Source: Microbacterium pumilum
Lineage (GTDB): Bacteria; Actinomycetota; Actinomycetes; Actinomycetales; Microbacteriaceae
Assembly (NCBI RefSeq): GCF_039530225.1
Contig: NZ_BAAAOH010000001.1
Coordinates: 2,728,001-2,792,000 of the forward strand
Direction: 5' to 3'
Length of the DNA stretch: 64,000 nucleotides
Below the pieces are notes generated by a model, which was not told the DNA's origin, did not search any database, and worked only from the letters and a program-made list of their open reading frames with translations. This document shows, in pieces, positions 39,446 through 48,699 of this stretch. Within the stretch, counting starts at the first letter, position 1, and each line of letters opens with the position of its first letter. The position numbers and the translations under genes are program-made.

Positions 39446-39504
39446 CTCATCACTTCCTTGGGGAGCCGCCGGGGCGCGGCGCATCCCATCGTATGCGGAA
39501 ACGA

Positions 39505-39540
39505 CGAAGGGCGCCGGGGGTTGAACCCCGACGCCCTTCG
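39505..39540 (-). terminator. rpsD terminator
   Basis: Stem CGAAGGGCG/CGCCCTTCG continues past one mismatch into CGGGG/CCCCG with a 6-base loop. It starts 15 bases after the rpsD stop and is followed on the minus strand by TCGTTTCC. It separates rpsD from the alaS run. Confidence 0.82.
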
Positions 39541-39554
39541 ATCGAACGCTGGCT

Positions 39555-40184
39555 CTACCGCGCTGCGTAATACTCGACGACGAGCTGGACGTCACAGACG
39601 ACAGGAACCTCGGCGCGCTTGGGGCGACGCACCAGGCGCGCCTGCAGCTTGTCGAGCTCGACCTCGATGTAGGCGGGAACCGGAGGCAGAACCTCGGCGT
39701 GACCGCCGGCGGCTGCGACCTGGAAGGGCTCGGTGCCCTCGCTCTTGGCCTTGACGTGGATGAGCTGACCCGGCTTCACGCGGAACGACGGGCGGTCGAC
39801 GGTCTGGCCGTCGATCAGGATGTGGCGGTGCACGACGAGCTGGCGTGCCTGCGCGGTGGTGCGGGCGAAGCCGGCGCGGAGCACGAGGGCGTCGAGACGC
39901 ATCTCGAGCAGCTCGACCAGGTTCTCACCGGTCAGGCCGTCCTTGCGGCGGGCCTCGTTGAACGTGTTGCGCATCTGCTTCTCGCGGATGCCGTACTGCT
40001 CGCGCAGACGCTGCTTCTCGCGGAGACGGACGGCGTAGTCGCTGTCCTGCTTGCGCTTGGTGCGGCCGTGCTCACCCGGCGCGTAGGGGCGCTTCTCGAG
40101 GTAGCGGGCGGCCTTGGGGGTCAGCGCAACGCCGAGCGCGCGCGACAGACGGACCTTGCGGCGGTCCTGGGACTTCGTGGGCAC
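39555..40184 (-). CDS. rpsD: 30S ribosomal protein S4
   Basis: Primary 16S rRNA-binding protein of the small subunit. 209 residues. The N-terminal RRKVRLSRALG, the central YGIREKQMRNTF and the S4 RNA-binding domain (about 98-160, with LRAGFARTTAQARQLVVHRH) are intact. No zinc-binding cysteines are present, so it is the C-minus form. GTG 40184 with AAGGA eight bases upstream. In this group rpsD stands alone near alaS rather than in the rpoA operon. It has a long leader and its own terminator. Confidence 0.95.
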   Translation of the reverse strand: MPTKSQDRRKVRLSRALGVALTPKAARYLEKRPYAPGEHGRTKRKQDSDYAVRLREKQRLREQYGIREKQMRNTFNEARRKDGLTGENLVELLEMRLDALVLRAGFARTTAQARQLVVHRHILIDGQTVDRPSFRVKPGQLIHVKAKSEGTEPFQVAAAGGHAEVLPPVPAYIEVELDKLQARLVRRPKRAEVPVVCDVQLVVEYYAAR

Positions 40185-40333
40185 GAAGGTGTCCTTCCGA
40201 TGACGTGGCCGCGTCTTTCGCAGCTCACGGACGTATCGCCTTCCCTGCCGGTCGGCGCGCACGTCGGGGCAGGCCGATGGTCTTGTGGGGGAAGGGGATG
40301 CCCGAAAACTGGGTTTCGAGCCGGTCAAGTCTA
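40185..40333 (-). promoter_or_regulatory. rpsD promoter and long leader
   Basis: A -10 box TAGACT (40328-40333, minus strand) matches the pyrR one. It would give a leader of about 137 bases before the rpsD GTG, long for this genome. S4 autoregulates through leader RNA in other bacteria; I cannot fold this leader by eye, so regulation is only suggested. A small palindrome AGACC-TG-GGTCT lies just upstream of the -10. Confidence 0.4.
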
Positions 40334-40347
40334 CCAGACCTGGGTCT

Positions 40348-40626
40348 TCACGCCTGCCGTGCGCCGCATGCCACCGCACGCGCGGCGGCGAGCTCCGCCA
40401 TACCGACGGGATGGAACGGCGGGTCGCCCGCGCGGAGCGCGTCGAGCGGGATCCAGCGGGCGGTCCTGTGGTTGTCGAGTACCGGAATCTCGGCGCCGAT
40501 GTCGAGCTCGTCGAGCTGAGGGCTCGCGACGCCGAAGACGTGCACGACCTCGTGCCCCCTCCGCCCGTCGACGTCGAAGGCGGTTTCGAGGAAGGCTCGG
40601 GTCGCTGTGCACTCGAGGTCTCGCGG
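40348..40626 (-). pseudogene. Nudix hydrolase remnant, 5' part missing
   Basis: The frame ending at 40348 reads like the C-terminal half of a small Nudix hydrolase: FDVDGRRGHEVVHVFG, then TARWIPLDALRAGD and a final helix. Upstream of about 40626 the homology stops and the sequence becomes a palindrome and GC-rich repeats, so the Nudix box (GX5EX7REUXEEXGU) is absent. No start codon with a ribosome site fits. I judge it a broken gene; identification as Nudix is by pattern only. Confidence 0.6.
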
Positions 40627-40670
40627 CGCCGACGTCAGAGACAGCGCTCGCATCACGGCATCCGCGCCTG

Positions 40671-40714
40671 TTCGCGACATCCGCGTCGTCGATCGATGGC
40701 GCGGATGTCGCGAA
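40671..40714. repeat. Perfect 15-bp inverted repeat
   Basis: TTCGCGACATCCGCG (40671-40685) and CGCGGATGTCGCGAA (40700-40714) with a 14-base loop that holds TCGATCGA. It sits at the junction of the two broken genes and resembles an intergenic REP-like element. Confidence 0.85.
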
Positions 40715-40850
40715 GTGGCGCGGTCGTGGTGTCGGCGGCGCGGCGTGATGGCGCGGATACCGCAAACTGACGCGGTCCGATCTCGCGAGTGCGGAGCGCT
40801 GGCGCGGACCCCGCACATCGACACGGAAGGTTCGTGTCACTCGTAGTGCC
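40697..40850. repeat. Three degenerate tandem repeats, about 52 bp each
   Basis: TGGCGCGGA begins at 40697, 40749 and 40800 (spacing 52 and 51). Each is followed by three variable bases and CGC, and then a second GC-rich ACNCGG block. The first copy contains the right arm of the 15-bp palindrome. Confidence 0.65.
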
Positions 40851-42065
40851 GCCGTACTGCCAGTCGAGACGGTGGTCGATCTGGCAGTCGCGAGCAGGTC
40901 GAGTGCACCCGGGGAACACGCACACGGGATCGCGAACTCCCAGCCACCGGCGCAGTGCCTTCGGCACGCGGTGCGCCTTGCGATCGATGTCGAGCACAGT
41001 TCCGGTGACAGGATGCGTGAGTATCCGAATCCAGCTCGACGCTCCGCCCGCGAGCCGCTTCGCTGTCTCGAGATCGATCGGACCATAGCCTTCGAGGGTC
41101 GCGGGAGTGTCGTCGCGACCGAGAAGGGTGAGCGCCGGCACGGTGATGGCGACGGCGGCGCGCTGCCGAATCCCTTGAGAATCGGCGGTGTCACCCTTGG
41201 CCAGGAGGTCGGCCAGCACGTCGGCCCGCAACTGCGCGAGCGTGCGCTCTTCTCCGTCCTGGGCGTGCAGATGCCGAGCGATCGCGTCCACCCGAGCAAG
41301 ACCGGCATGGGCGCGGTCAGCAGGAAGGTCGGCGGTCAGCGTGCCCATGCCGTCCAGCTCGGGTGTCAGCCACACGCCGCGGTCTGCGGCAGCACCCCTA
41401 TGACGGTCGTCGATGCTCTCGGGGTGAACCCGCTCGCGCACAACTCGGGCGCGGATCCTGAACTTGCCGGGTGGCAGCGAGCGTGCGGCATCCGCCAGCG
41501 CAGCATCGAAGCGTGCCCACGCGTCTCGATCGCGGCGCGGGAGTGTGGAAGCGAGCTGAGCTGCCGTGACGGTGTTCTGCTCCGGAACTCCGCCCGACGA
41601 GAAGTTCGCCCAGACTGTTGGACACCTCTCCCGAAGGGTCTCGGCGTAGGCGGCCCTGTTGCGCACCATCGACTCCGACAGCTGCAGCCTCGTCGCGAGG
41701 TCGGCGGCAGCCGCGCGAACGGCGATGTCACGACGCTCACGTCGGACCTCCCCCGCGCTTCGATCGCGCGGGTCGACCCAGTCGGGCTGCCGAGTCGGAT
41801 CGGGTCCGACCCAGGGATCCGGGTGCGCAGCGGCATCCCTCAGCACCGCCGCCAGGCCGGCGTACTGTTCCGCCGTGAGAACCCGGGCGCGAACCATGAC
41901 TGCCTCGAGTGCCGCCGCTGCGGCGCTGTGGGCCTCGCCCGAGGACCACACGTCTTCGTCCGCCCGCTGCGGGACCTCACCGGGCAGCAGCACATCACGC
42001 TCATCGAGGAATCGCTCCGGATCCTCCATGTCGATCCAGGCTGTCGAAGCTATGTTCACCTATTC

Positions 42066-42071
42066 AGGCTA
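42066..42071 (-). promoter_or_regulatory. -10 box of the HNH gene
   Basis: TAGCCT on the minus strand, exactly six bases before the GTG; no Shine-Dalgarno sequence. The same arrangement precedes rarA and ruvC. Confidence 0.5.
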
Positions 42072-42166
42072 CTGCGCACCGCCGACATTCGAACCTGATG
42101 GATTGCCGGATCGGCCTTGTCGTAGCACACCAAGCCCGGTCGGAGGAGAGGCGACCAGCGGATCGG

Positions 42167-43570
42167 TCAGTCGCCGTCGAGGATACGACGGATCTTCTCG
42201 AGTCGCGCCTGCACTTCGCGCTCCTGGCCGTGGTTGGTCGGTGCGTAGTAGCGACGACCCCGCAGCTCATCGGGTAGGTGCTGCTGGGCGACGACCCCGA
42301 TGTCGGAGTCATGCGGATAGATGTAGCCCTTCCCGTGGCCGAGTCGCTTCGCCCCCGGGTAGTGCGCATCGCGCAGCGGTGCGGGGACTCGACCGAAGCC
42401 CCCGGCGCGCACATCCGCGACCGCGGCGTCGAGCGCCAGGTAGGCGGCGTTGGACTTGGCCGTCGTCGCGAGGTACACGGTGGCCTCTGCGAGCGGGATG
42501 CGGCCCTCGGGCATGCCGATGAGCTGCACGGCGTCCGCCGCCGCGACCGCGATCACCAGCGCCTGGGGGTCGGCCAGCCCGATGTCTTCGGCTGCCGAGA
42601 TGATCAGGCGGCGCGCGATGAACCGCGGATCTTCCCCCGCCTCGATCATGCGAGCGAGGTAGTGGATGGATGCATCGACATCGGAGCCGCGGATCGACTT
42701 GATGAACGCGCTGATCACGTCGTAGTGCTCGTCGCCCTGCCTGTCGTACCGCAGCAGCGCACGGTCGACCGCGAGTGCGACGTGCTCGGGAGTGATCTGG
42801 GGCCTCACGACCTCGTCGGAGCCGCCGTCATCCGCAGGGGGCTCTGCGAGGGATGCCGCGGCCTCCAGCGCCGTGAGCGCTCGACGGGCGTCTCCGGACG
42901 CGAGCCGGACCAGGGCGTCGCGCGCGTCATCCCGCAGCACGATCTTCGCCGCGAGTCCTCGGGCGTCCTCGACGGCTCTATCGATCAGCATCCGCAGGTC
43001 GTCATTGGTCAGTGGGCGAAGGGTCAGCAGCAGCGAACGTGACAGGAGGGGCGAGATGACGGAGAACGACGGGTTCTCCGTCGTCGCCGCGATGAGGACG
43101 ACCCACCCGTTCTCGACACCGGGCAGCAGCGCATCCTGCTGTGCCTTTGTGAAGCGATGGATCTCATCGAGGAACAGGATCGTGGACTGCCCATAGAGGT
43201 CGCGCTGCGTGAGTGCCTCCTGCATCACTTCGCGCACATCGCGAACGCCCGCGCTGACCGCAGACAGCTCGACGAACCGACGCCCCGACGAGCGCGCGAT
43301 CGCCTGTGCGAGCGTGGTCTTGCCGGTACCAGGGGGTCCCCAGAGGATGACGGATGTGGCCGTCGCGCTCGCATCGGGGTTCGCAAGGGTCACGAGGGGT
43401 GATCCTGGCCGGAGCAGATGACCCTGGCCGGCGACCTCGTCGAGCGAAGTCGGACGCATCCGCACCGCGAGAGGCGTCTGCCCCTGGAAGAGCGCGGTCG
43501 GCGGGCCGACACTCCCAGGGGCTCCACGCGACGCGCCGGGGGCGCGTGGGGAGGGAGCGGGGACGGTCAT
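42167..43570 (-). CDS. rarA: Replication-associated recombination protein A (RarA/MgsA AAA+ ATPase)
   Basis: AAA+ ATPase acting at stalled replication forks, related to clamp loaders and RuvB. 467 residues. Walker [10 protein letters not shown] at 78-86, Walker [10 protein letters not shown] ending at 140, sensor ATTENPS, and the C-terminal tetramerisation region with [14 protein letters not shown]. It opens with a Pro/Gly-rich tail of about 25 residues. ATG 43570 has no Shine-Dalgarno sequence but TAGCCT six bases upstream. In many actinobacteria it lies near alaS and rpsD, as here. Confidence 0.95.
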   Translation of the reverse strand: MTVPAPSPRAPGASRGAPGSVGPPTALFQGQTPLAVRMRPTSLDEVAGQGHLLRPGSPLVTLANPDASATATSVILWGPPGTGKTTLAQAIARSSGRRFVELSAVSAGVRDVREVMQEALTQRDLYGQSTILFLDEIHRFTKAQQDALLPGVENGWVVLIAATTENPSFSVISPLLSRSLLLTLRPLTNDDLRMLIDRAVEDARGLAAKIVLRDDARDALVRLASGDARRALTALEAAASLAEPPADDGGSDEVVRPQITPEHVALAVDRALLRYDRQGDEHYDVISAFIKSIRGSDVDASIHYLARMIEAGEDPRFIARRLIISAAEDIGLADPQALVIAVAAADAVQLIGMPEGRIPLAEATVYLATTAKSNAAYLALDAAVADVRAGGFGRVPAPLRDAHYPGAKRLGHGKGYIYPHDSDIGVVAQQHLPDELRGRRYYAPTNHGQEREVQARLEKIRRILDGD

Positions 43571-43576
43571 CGGTCC

Positions 43577-43582
43577 AGGCTA
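43577..43582 (-). promoter_or_regulatory. -10 box of rarA
   Basis: TAGCCT on the minus strand, six bases before the ATG, predicting a leaderless transcript. Confidence 0.55.
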
Positions 43583-43612
43583 GTCGGGGCCCGCGACCAC
43601 CAGCCCCGCGGT

Positions 43613-43642
43613 TTGGACGCAGCTCCGGGCGGCACGTAGGAT
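43613..43642 (+). promoter_or_regulatory. Promoter of the small membrane-protein gene
   Basis: TTGGAC (43613-43618) and TAGGAT (43637-43642), 18 bases apart. The transcript would start near 43649, giving a 35-base leader with AAGGAG before the GTG at 43684. Confidence 0.6.
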
Positions 43643-43683
43643 CAACGCGGCCCGGCCGCTGACCGGGAGGTGAAGGAGATCCC

Positions 43684-43974
43684 GTGGCGACCGGTGGCAA
43701 GGATCGCGCGACGCGCGAGCGGACGCGTGTGTATCAGGCACGCCAGCAGTTCCGCGACGGCCAGATCCGGCGCCGCACGCGCGACAACCTGATCGCGGGA
43801 ATCGCCGGGGGGCTGCTGATCCTCGGCGTCGTCGCCGCACAGACCGCCTACTTCGTCGCCGGCCCTGGCGCGCCCGAACCCACCCCCACCTCCACGCCGA
43901 CACCGACCACGACGCCGACGCCGACGGGCACCGTGACGCCCACACCCTCGGTCACTCCGACCCCGACGCCCTGA
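43684..43974 (+). CDS. Small membrane protein with Thr-Pro repeat tail
   Basis: 96 residues, unrecognised. A basic N-terminus (1-35, Arg-rich) precedes one transmembrane helix (about 36-58). The last 35 residues are almost only Thr and Pro in PTPTPT-like repeats, outside the cell if the positive-inside rule holds; such tails often span or attach to the cell wall. GTG start with AAGGAG six bases upstream. Divergent from rarA. Confidence 0.75.
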   Translation: MATGGKDRATRERTRVYQARQQFRDGQIRRRTRDNLIAGIAGGLLILGVVAAQTAYFVAGPGAPEPTPTSTPTPTTTPTPTGTVTPTPSVTPTPTP

Positions 43975-44015
43975 CCGTCGAGCTGGGAGCCCCGGGAGAG
44001 CAGGCTCCGCCGTAC

Positions 44016-44021
44016 TAGGCT
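44016..44021 (+). promoter_or_regulatory. Candidate -10 box of the DUF349 gene
   Basis: TAGGCT, 52 bases before the GTG at 44074. A 6-bp hairpin GGAGCC/GGCTCC lies just upstream (43986-44008) and may weakly end the previous transcript. Confidence 0.35.
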
Positions 44022-44073
44022 TGGGAGCCGTCCATCCCCCACAGGCGGCCCATGCCGCAATGAGGTGCATCCC

Positions 44074-45792
44074 GTGACTGCCGCAGCAGATCTCACTCCC
44101 GAGTCCACCGTTGACGAGCCCGCCGAGGCGGAGACCGCCGTCGACCCGACAGCCCCCGCCGCAGACCGCGTCGAGGTGGTCGAGGCCGCATCATCCGACG
44201 ACACCGAGACTGTCGGCGCAGAGGCCGATGATCAGCCTGCTGATCTGATCGAGTCGGATGCGGGCGAGCCCACCGTCGCACCGGTCGATGCCGAGGTGCC
44301 GACTGCAGAGGAGCCGCTCGAGGCGGACCCCGTCGAGGAGGACTCGCCTGTCGAGGAGTCCGTCGCTGAGGAGCCGGCCGCTGAGGAGCCGGCCGCTGAG
44401 GAGCCCGTTGCCGAGGAACCGGCCACTGAGGATTCCGTCGCGGACGAGTCCGCACCCGCCCAGCCCGCCGTACCTGGTCCCGTCGTACCCGGCCCGACCC
44501 TCCCCCGTCCCGCGCCGCGTCCCGTCGCCCCGCAGGCGGCGGCCGCCCCGGCCGCACCGAGCAGCTCAGGTGAGCCCTGGGGACGCGTCGACGACGACGG
44601 CACCGTCTCGGTGCGCGAGGGTGACAGCTGGCGCGTCGTCGGGCAGTATCCCGACGGATCCAGCGAAGAGGCGCTCGCGTACTACGAGCGCAAGTACGCC
44701 GATCTCGCGAGCGAGGTCGGACTCCTCGAAGTTCGGCACCACCGCGGTGGTGCGTCCGCGGCGGACCTGCGGAGCGCCGCACGGGCCGTGAACGCGAAGC
44801 TCGACGGCGCGGCCGCCGTCGGCGATCTGGCAAGTCTCGTCGCCCGCGTCGCTGCCCTCACGGAGTCGCTGACCGCGGCATCCGAGACCGAAGCGGCGGC
44901 CGCACGCGAAGCCGTCGACGAAGCCGTGCGCACCCGCACCCAGTTGGTCGAGAAGGTCGAGGCCATCGCCGCTCGTGACCCGCGCACCGTGCAATGGAAG
45001 CAGGCGTCGGCAGATGTCTCAGCACTGTTCGACCAGTGGCAGTCCGATCAGCAGAACGGGCCTCGCCTGCCGAAGTCGGTGGCGCAGCAGCTCTGGAAGC
45101 GGTTCCGGGATGCGCGTGCCACGTTCGACAAGCACCGCCGCGAGTTCTATGCCGAGCTCGACGAGGCACACAAGGGCGTACGCGACCGCAAGACGCGTCT
45201 CGTCGAGAAGGCAGAGGCGCTCGCGCCGAAGGGCGAGGACGGGATCCCCGCGTATCGCGAGCTGCTCGACGAGTGGAAGACTGCCGGCCGCGCCGGCAAG
45301 AAGGTCGACGACGCGCTGTGGGCACGGTTCAAGGCTGCCGGCGACGCGTTGTATTCGGCGCGGATCGAGCGGGAGTCGGCGGATGCCGAGGCCTCGCGCG
45401 AGAAGATCGAGGCGAAGCGGGCACTCATCGAGGAGGCACGCTCGGTCGCGGATGAGCGCAACATCGTGAAGGCGCGGACGACGCTCACCGGCATCCAGCG
45501 TCGTTGGGACGAGATCGGGCGCATCTTCCCGCGCGAATCGGAGCGGGCGCTCGACGATGACCTGCGCAAGATCGAACAGAGCCTGCGCACGCGCGAAGAA
45601 GCCGACTGGAAGCGCAACAACCCCGAGACCAAAGCCCGTGCCAACGACATGACGCGTCAGCTCACCGACGCCATCGAGAAGCTCGAGGACGAACTCGCCG
45701 CAGCCCAGAAGTCGGGCGACAAGGCTGCGATCGCCAAGGCTGCCGAGGCGCTGGACGCACGGCGCTCGTGGCTGAAAGCGCTCGGCGGCTGA
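44074..45792 (+). CDS. DUF349 repeat protein with acidic N-terminal low-complexity region
   Basis: 572 residues of unknown role. Residues 1-135 are acidic and low in complexity, with tandem EEPAAEEPVA-type repeats near 89-122, then Pro/Ala-rich linker. From about 165 the protein is helical with several DUF349 repeats (pattern W-x11-12-L-x3-F, for example VQWKQASADVSALFDQW and YRELLDEWKTAGRAGKK). GTG 44074 is chosen because GAGG lies eight bases upstream; GTG 44065 overlaps that site. Followed by a hairpin terminator. Confidence 0.85.
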   Translation: MTAAADLTPESTVDEPAEAETAVDPTAPAADRVEVVEAASSDDTETVGAEADDQPADLIESDAGEPTVAPVDAEVPTAEEPLEADPVEEDSPVEESVAEEPAAEEPAAEEPVAEEPATEDSVADESAPAQPAVPGPVVPGPTLPRPAPRPVAPQAAAAPAAPSSSGEPWGRVDDDGTVSVREGDSWRVVGQYPDGSSEEALAYYERKYADLASEVGLLEVRHHRGGASAADLRSAARAVNAKLDGAAAVGDLASLVARVAALTESLTAASETEAAAAREAVDEAVRTRTQLVEKVEAIAARDPRTVQWKQASADVSALFDQWQSDQQNGPRLPKSVAQQLWKRFRDARATFDKHRREFYAELDEAHKGVRDRKTRLVEKAEALAPKGEDGIPAYRELLDEWKTAGRAGKKVDDALWARFKAAGDALYSARIERESADAEASREKIEAKRALIEEARSVADERNIVKARTTLTGIQRRWDEIGRIFPRESERALDDDLRKIEQSLRTREEADWKRNNPETKARANDMTRQLTDAIEKLEDELAAAQKSGDKAAIAKAAEALDARRSWLKALGG

Positions 45793-45805
45793 CGCTCCGC
45801 CACAC

Positions 45806-45837
45806 GGGCTGTGGCAAGGGCGGTTTGTCCACAGCCC
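45806..45837 (+). terminator. Terminator of the DUF349 gene, containing a DnaA-box-like sequence
   Basis: Perfect 9-bp stem GGGCTGTGG/CCACAGCCC with a 14-base loop, 14 bases after the stop codon. The right side reads TTGTCCACA (45825-45833), identical to the actinobacterial DnaA box consensus. Confidence 0.65.
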
Positions 45838-45883
45838 CCGCTCAGGACGCTCGCGCGGGGTCGGCGTGGGACACACTGCCCTT

Positions 45884-46441
45884 ATGGCCTCACCGTTCCT
45901 GTACTTCGTCGACGATCGGCTCTCGCAGGCCGAGCTGTCGGCTGCATGCCTCGACGGCGACCTCGTCGGGCTCGGTGACGCCTACATCCCGGCCGATGCC
46001 GTCGAGACGAGCGCACTCCGCGCCGGATCGCTGGCCGGCATCCTCGGCGACACCCTTGCGGCGACCCATCTGACGGCCGCCTGGATCCACGGCGTGCTGC
46101 CCGCGCAGCCTCCGCGGCACACCGTGCAGCGCGCGGTCGCGCGCCGGCTGCATCGCATTCCCGACCGGCGCCTGGTCTACCGCGACCTCAGCGTCGATCC
46201 GGCTGACCTCGTGCGCATCGGCGGAGTCTGGGTCACGACGCCGGCCCGCACGCTTGCCGACCTGTCACGGGTCGACGACCCGGAACATGCGCGGGCTGTC
46301 GTGCTGTTCGGCGTGAACGATCCGGGTTCGGTGGATCGGGCCATCGAGTGGCTCACGGCGCATCCGAGGCTCCCCCACAAGCGCGCCGGGCTTCGCGTTC
46401 TTCGCCGCTGTGCGCTCGATCAGGATGTCGTGACGCGGTAG
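45884..46441 (+). CDS. AbiEi-like antitoxin-family protein, orphan
   Basis: 185 residues resembling the AbiEi antitoxin/transcription-regulator family of type IV toxin-antitoxin systems ([12 protein letters not shown] and [12 protein letters not shown] are the family-like patches). No AbiEii nucleotidyltransferase toxin is adjacent on either side, so a working toxin pair is not supported. Related orphan genes are common in Microbacteriaceae. ATG 45884 has no Shine-Dalgarno sequence; CACACT lies six bases upstream. Its 3' end overlaps the convergent rel gene by 22 bases. Confidence 0.65.
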   Translation: MASPFLYFVDDRLSQAELSAACLDGDLVGLGDAYIPADAVETSALRAGSLAGILGDTLAATHLTAAWIHGVLPAQPPRHTVQRAVARRLHRIPDRRLVYRDLSVDPADLVRIGGVWVTTPARTLADLSRVDDPEHARAVVLFGVNDPGSVDRAIEWLTAHPRLPHKRAGLRVLRRCALDQDVVTR

Positions 46442-48669
46442 ACGTCGTACACCGCGTCGATGCGCCGGACGGCGTTGAGCACTCGATCGAGGTGCACGAT
46501 GTCGCCCATCTCGAACACGAACCTGCTGAGTGCGAGCCGGTCGTTCGTCGTCGAGACCGTCGCCGAGAGGATGTTGACGTGATGCTCACTCAGCACGCGG
46601 GTCACGTCGCTGAGCAGGCCCGAGCGATCGAGCGCTTCGACCTGGATGTGCACGAGGAAGATGCTCTTCGTGGTGGGCGCCCACTCGACGTCGATGAGTC
46701 GTTCCGGGTCGGACTGCAGCGACTTGACGTTCGTGCAGTCGGCGCGATGCACCGAGACGCCGCTCCCCCGGGTGACGAAGCCGACGATCGGGTCGCCGGG
46801 CACCGGCGTGCAGCATTTCGCGAGCTTGACGAGGATGTCGGGCGCCCCGCGTACCAGGATGCCGGAGTCGCCGTTGCGCGACTGCCGCGCACGGCCGACG
46901 GCAGGAAGATCGATGGGGCCCGTTGTCGTGTCGTTCGAACCGACGAGCGCAGTCACCTTCTCGATGACCGACTGCGTCGAGACGTGGCCCTCGCCGACCG
47001 CGGCATAGAGCGCCGTGACGTCTTCGTACCGCAGCTGCTGGGCGACCTCGGTGAACGAGTCCTGACTCATCAGACGCTGCAGCGGCAGGTTCTGCCGGCG
47101 CATCGCTCGCGCGATCGCCTCTTTACCCTGCTCGACCGCTTCTTCGCGACGCTCTTTTGTGAACCAGCCGCGGATCTTGCTGCGCGCCCGGGTGCTCTTG
47201 ACGAACCCGAGCCAGTCCTGGCTGGGTCCGGCATCCGGATTCTTCGATGTGAAGACCTCGACGACGTCGCCGCTCTTGAGCTCGGATTCGAGCGGCACCA
47301 GCCGGCCGTTCACCTTCGCGCCCATGGTCCGGTGCCCGACCTCGGTGTGCACCGCGTAAGCGAAGTCGACGGGCGTGGCGCCCGCCGGAAGTCCGACGAC
47401 CCGGCCCTTCGGGGTGAAGACGTAGACCTCCTTCGCGCCGATCTCGAACCGCAGCGAGTCGAGGAACTCGCCCGGATCGGCGGTCTCCGCCTGCCAGTCC
47501 GAGATGTGCGCGAGCCACGCCATGTCGGTGTCGGAGCTCTTCGGGTCGATCTTGCCGCCCGCCATGCGCTCCTTGTACTTCCAGTGCGCCGCGACGCCGT
47601 ACTCGGCCTGCTGGTGCATCTCGTTGGTGCGGATCTGTATTTCGACCGTGCGTCCGCCAGGGCCGATCACGGTGGTGTGGAGCGACTGATAGAGGTTGAA
47701 CTTGGGCGTCGCGATGTAGTCCTTGAACCGCCCGGGCAGCGGCGTCCACCGCGCGTGGATCGCGCCGAGCACGGCGTAGCAGTCGCGGACGCTGCCCACG
47801 AGGATCCGGATGCCGATCAGGTCGTAGATGTCGTCGAACTCGCGACCGCGCACGACCATCTTCTGATACACGGAGTACAGCTGCTTGGGCCGGCCCAGAA
47901 CGCGCCCGCGGATGCGCAGATCGCGCAGGTCGCCGTCGACGGCCTCGATGACCTTGTGCACGTACTGCTCGCGCTGCGGCGTCCGCTGCTTGACCAGGCT
48001 CTCGATCTCGACGTAGAGCTTCGGGTGCAGCACCGCGAACGACAGGTCCTCGAGCTCGGACTTGATCGTCTGGATGCCGAGCCGGTGTGCGAGGGGAGCG
48101 TAGATCTCCAGCGTCTCGGTGGCCTTCTTCTGCGCCTTCTCGGGCGGGACGAAGCCCCACGTGCGGGCGTTGTGCAGTCGGTCGGCGAGCTTGATCAGCA
48201 GCACGCGGATGTCGCGCGACATCGCGACGATCATCTTGCGAACGGTCTCGGCCTGTGCGCTCTCGCCGTACTTGACCTTGTCGAGCTTGGTGACTCCATC
48301 CACCAGCATCGCGACCTCGTCGCCGAACTCGGCGGTCAGCGATTCGAGGCTGTAATCGGTGTCCTCGACCGTGTCGTGCAGCAACGCCGCGGCGATCGCG
48401 CGGGGTCCGAGCCCCAGGTCCGCGAGGATCTGGGCCACCGCCAGAGGATGCGTGATGTACGGCTCGCCGCTTCGCCGCTCCTGACCCCGGTGTGCCTGTT
48501 CGGCGACGGCGTATGCCCGCTCGATGATCGACAGATCGCCCTTGGGATGGTGCGTCCGCACGGTGCGCAGCAGCTGCTCGACGTCATCGCGTCGCGCCGA
48601 TCGTGAGAAGATCCGAGGCACGAGCCGCCGCAGTGACGAAGTCTGTGCGGGAGGGACGGTCTCGGTCAT
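46420..48669 (-). CDS. relA: Bifunctional (p)ppGpp synthetase/hydrolase Rel
   Basis: Makes and degrades the stringent-response alarmone. 749 residues with the full domain series: HD hydrolase (His74, HD at 98-99, ED at 102-103), synthetase (YSVYQKM, then RFKDYIA near 311-317), TGS, helical, zinc-finger-like ([10 protein letters not shown]) and C-terminal ACT domains. The RFKD motif, rather than EFDD, marks a bifunctional Rel and both active sites look intact. ATG 48669 has a GGAGGGGAGGGG purine tract upstream. It follows secF by 76 bases, the usual actinobacterial order. Confidence 0.95.
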   Translation of the reverse strand: MTETVPPAQTSSLRRLVPRIFSRSARRDDVEQLLRTVRTHHPKGDLSIIERAYAVAEQAHRGQERRSGEPYITHPLAVAQILADLGLGPRAIAAALLHDTVEDTDYSLESLTAEFGDEVAMLVDGVTKLDKVKYGESAQAETVRKMIVAMSRDIRVLLIKLADRLHNARTWGFVPPEKAQKKATETLEIYAPLAHRLGIQTIKSELEDLSFAVLHPKLYVEIESLVKQRTPQREQYVHKVIEAVDGDLRDLRIRGRVLGRPKQLYSVYQKMVVRGREFDDIYDLIGIRILVGSVRDCYAVLGAIHARWTPLPGRFKDYIATPKFNLYQSLHTTVIGPGGRTVEIQIRTNEMHQQAEYGVAAHWKYKERMAGGKIDPKSSDTDMAWLAHISDWQAETADPGEFLDSLRFEIGAKEVYVFTPKGRVVGLPAGATPVDFAYAVHTEVGHRTMGAKVNGRLVPLESELKSGDVVEVFTSKNPDAGPSQDWLGFVKSTRARSKIRGWFTKERREEAVEQGKEAIARAMRRQNLPLQRLMSQDSFTEVAQQLRYEDVTALYAAVGEGHVSTQSVIEKVTALVGSNDTTTGPIDLPAVGRARQSRNGDSGILVRGAPDILVKLAKCCTPVPGDPIVGFVTRGSGVSVHRADCTNVKSLQSDPERLIDVEWAPTTKSIFLVHIQVEALDRSGLLSDVTRVLSEHHVNILSATVSTTNDRLALSRFVFEMGDIVHLDRVLNAVRRIDAVYDVYRVTTS

Positions 48670-48699
48670 CCGATCCCCTCCCCTCCGCTGGACCTCACA

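Larger units (their letters stand above)
40653..42059 (-). pseudogene. DUF222 (13E12-type) HNH endonuclease, 3' end lost
   Basis: The frame opens with GTG 42059 and runs 468 residues. The first 410 are a normal DUF222/HNH protein, including CVFPGCTRPARDCQIDH and LDWQYGGTTSDTNL of the HNH fold. Directly after that the expected LCxxHH zinc/metal segment is absent and the frame runs into the repeat region, giving an unrelated Arg-rich tail. Without the last His residues the nuclease should be inactive. A TAGCCT box six bases before the GTG suggests it is still transcribed leaderlessly. Such genes occur in many copies in Microbacteriaceae. Confidence 0.75.

Noticed and set aside
36731-39754. A 1007-codon plus-strand reading frame
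   Set aside because: It is the antisense of alaS and has no recognisable domain; such long shadows are expected at this GC content.
40697-40850. Tandem repeats as a CRISPR array
   Set aside because: Only three degenerate units with no unique spacers of constant length and no cas genes in the window.
40653-42059. Active HNH homing or defence nuclease
   Set aside because: The final metal-binding segment is missing and the frame runs into repeats.
45825-45833. Replication origin at the DnaA-box-like sequence
   Set aside because: A lone 9-mer without a box cluster, AT-rich stretch or dnaA/dnaN neighbours.
45884-46441. Complete type IV toxin-antitoxin system
   Set aside because: No AbiEii-type nucleotidyltransferase beside it; both neighbours are housekeeping genes.
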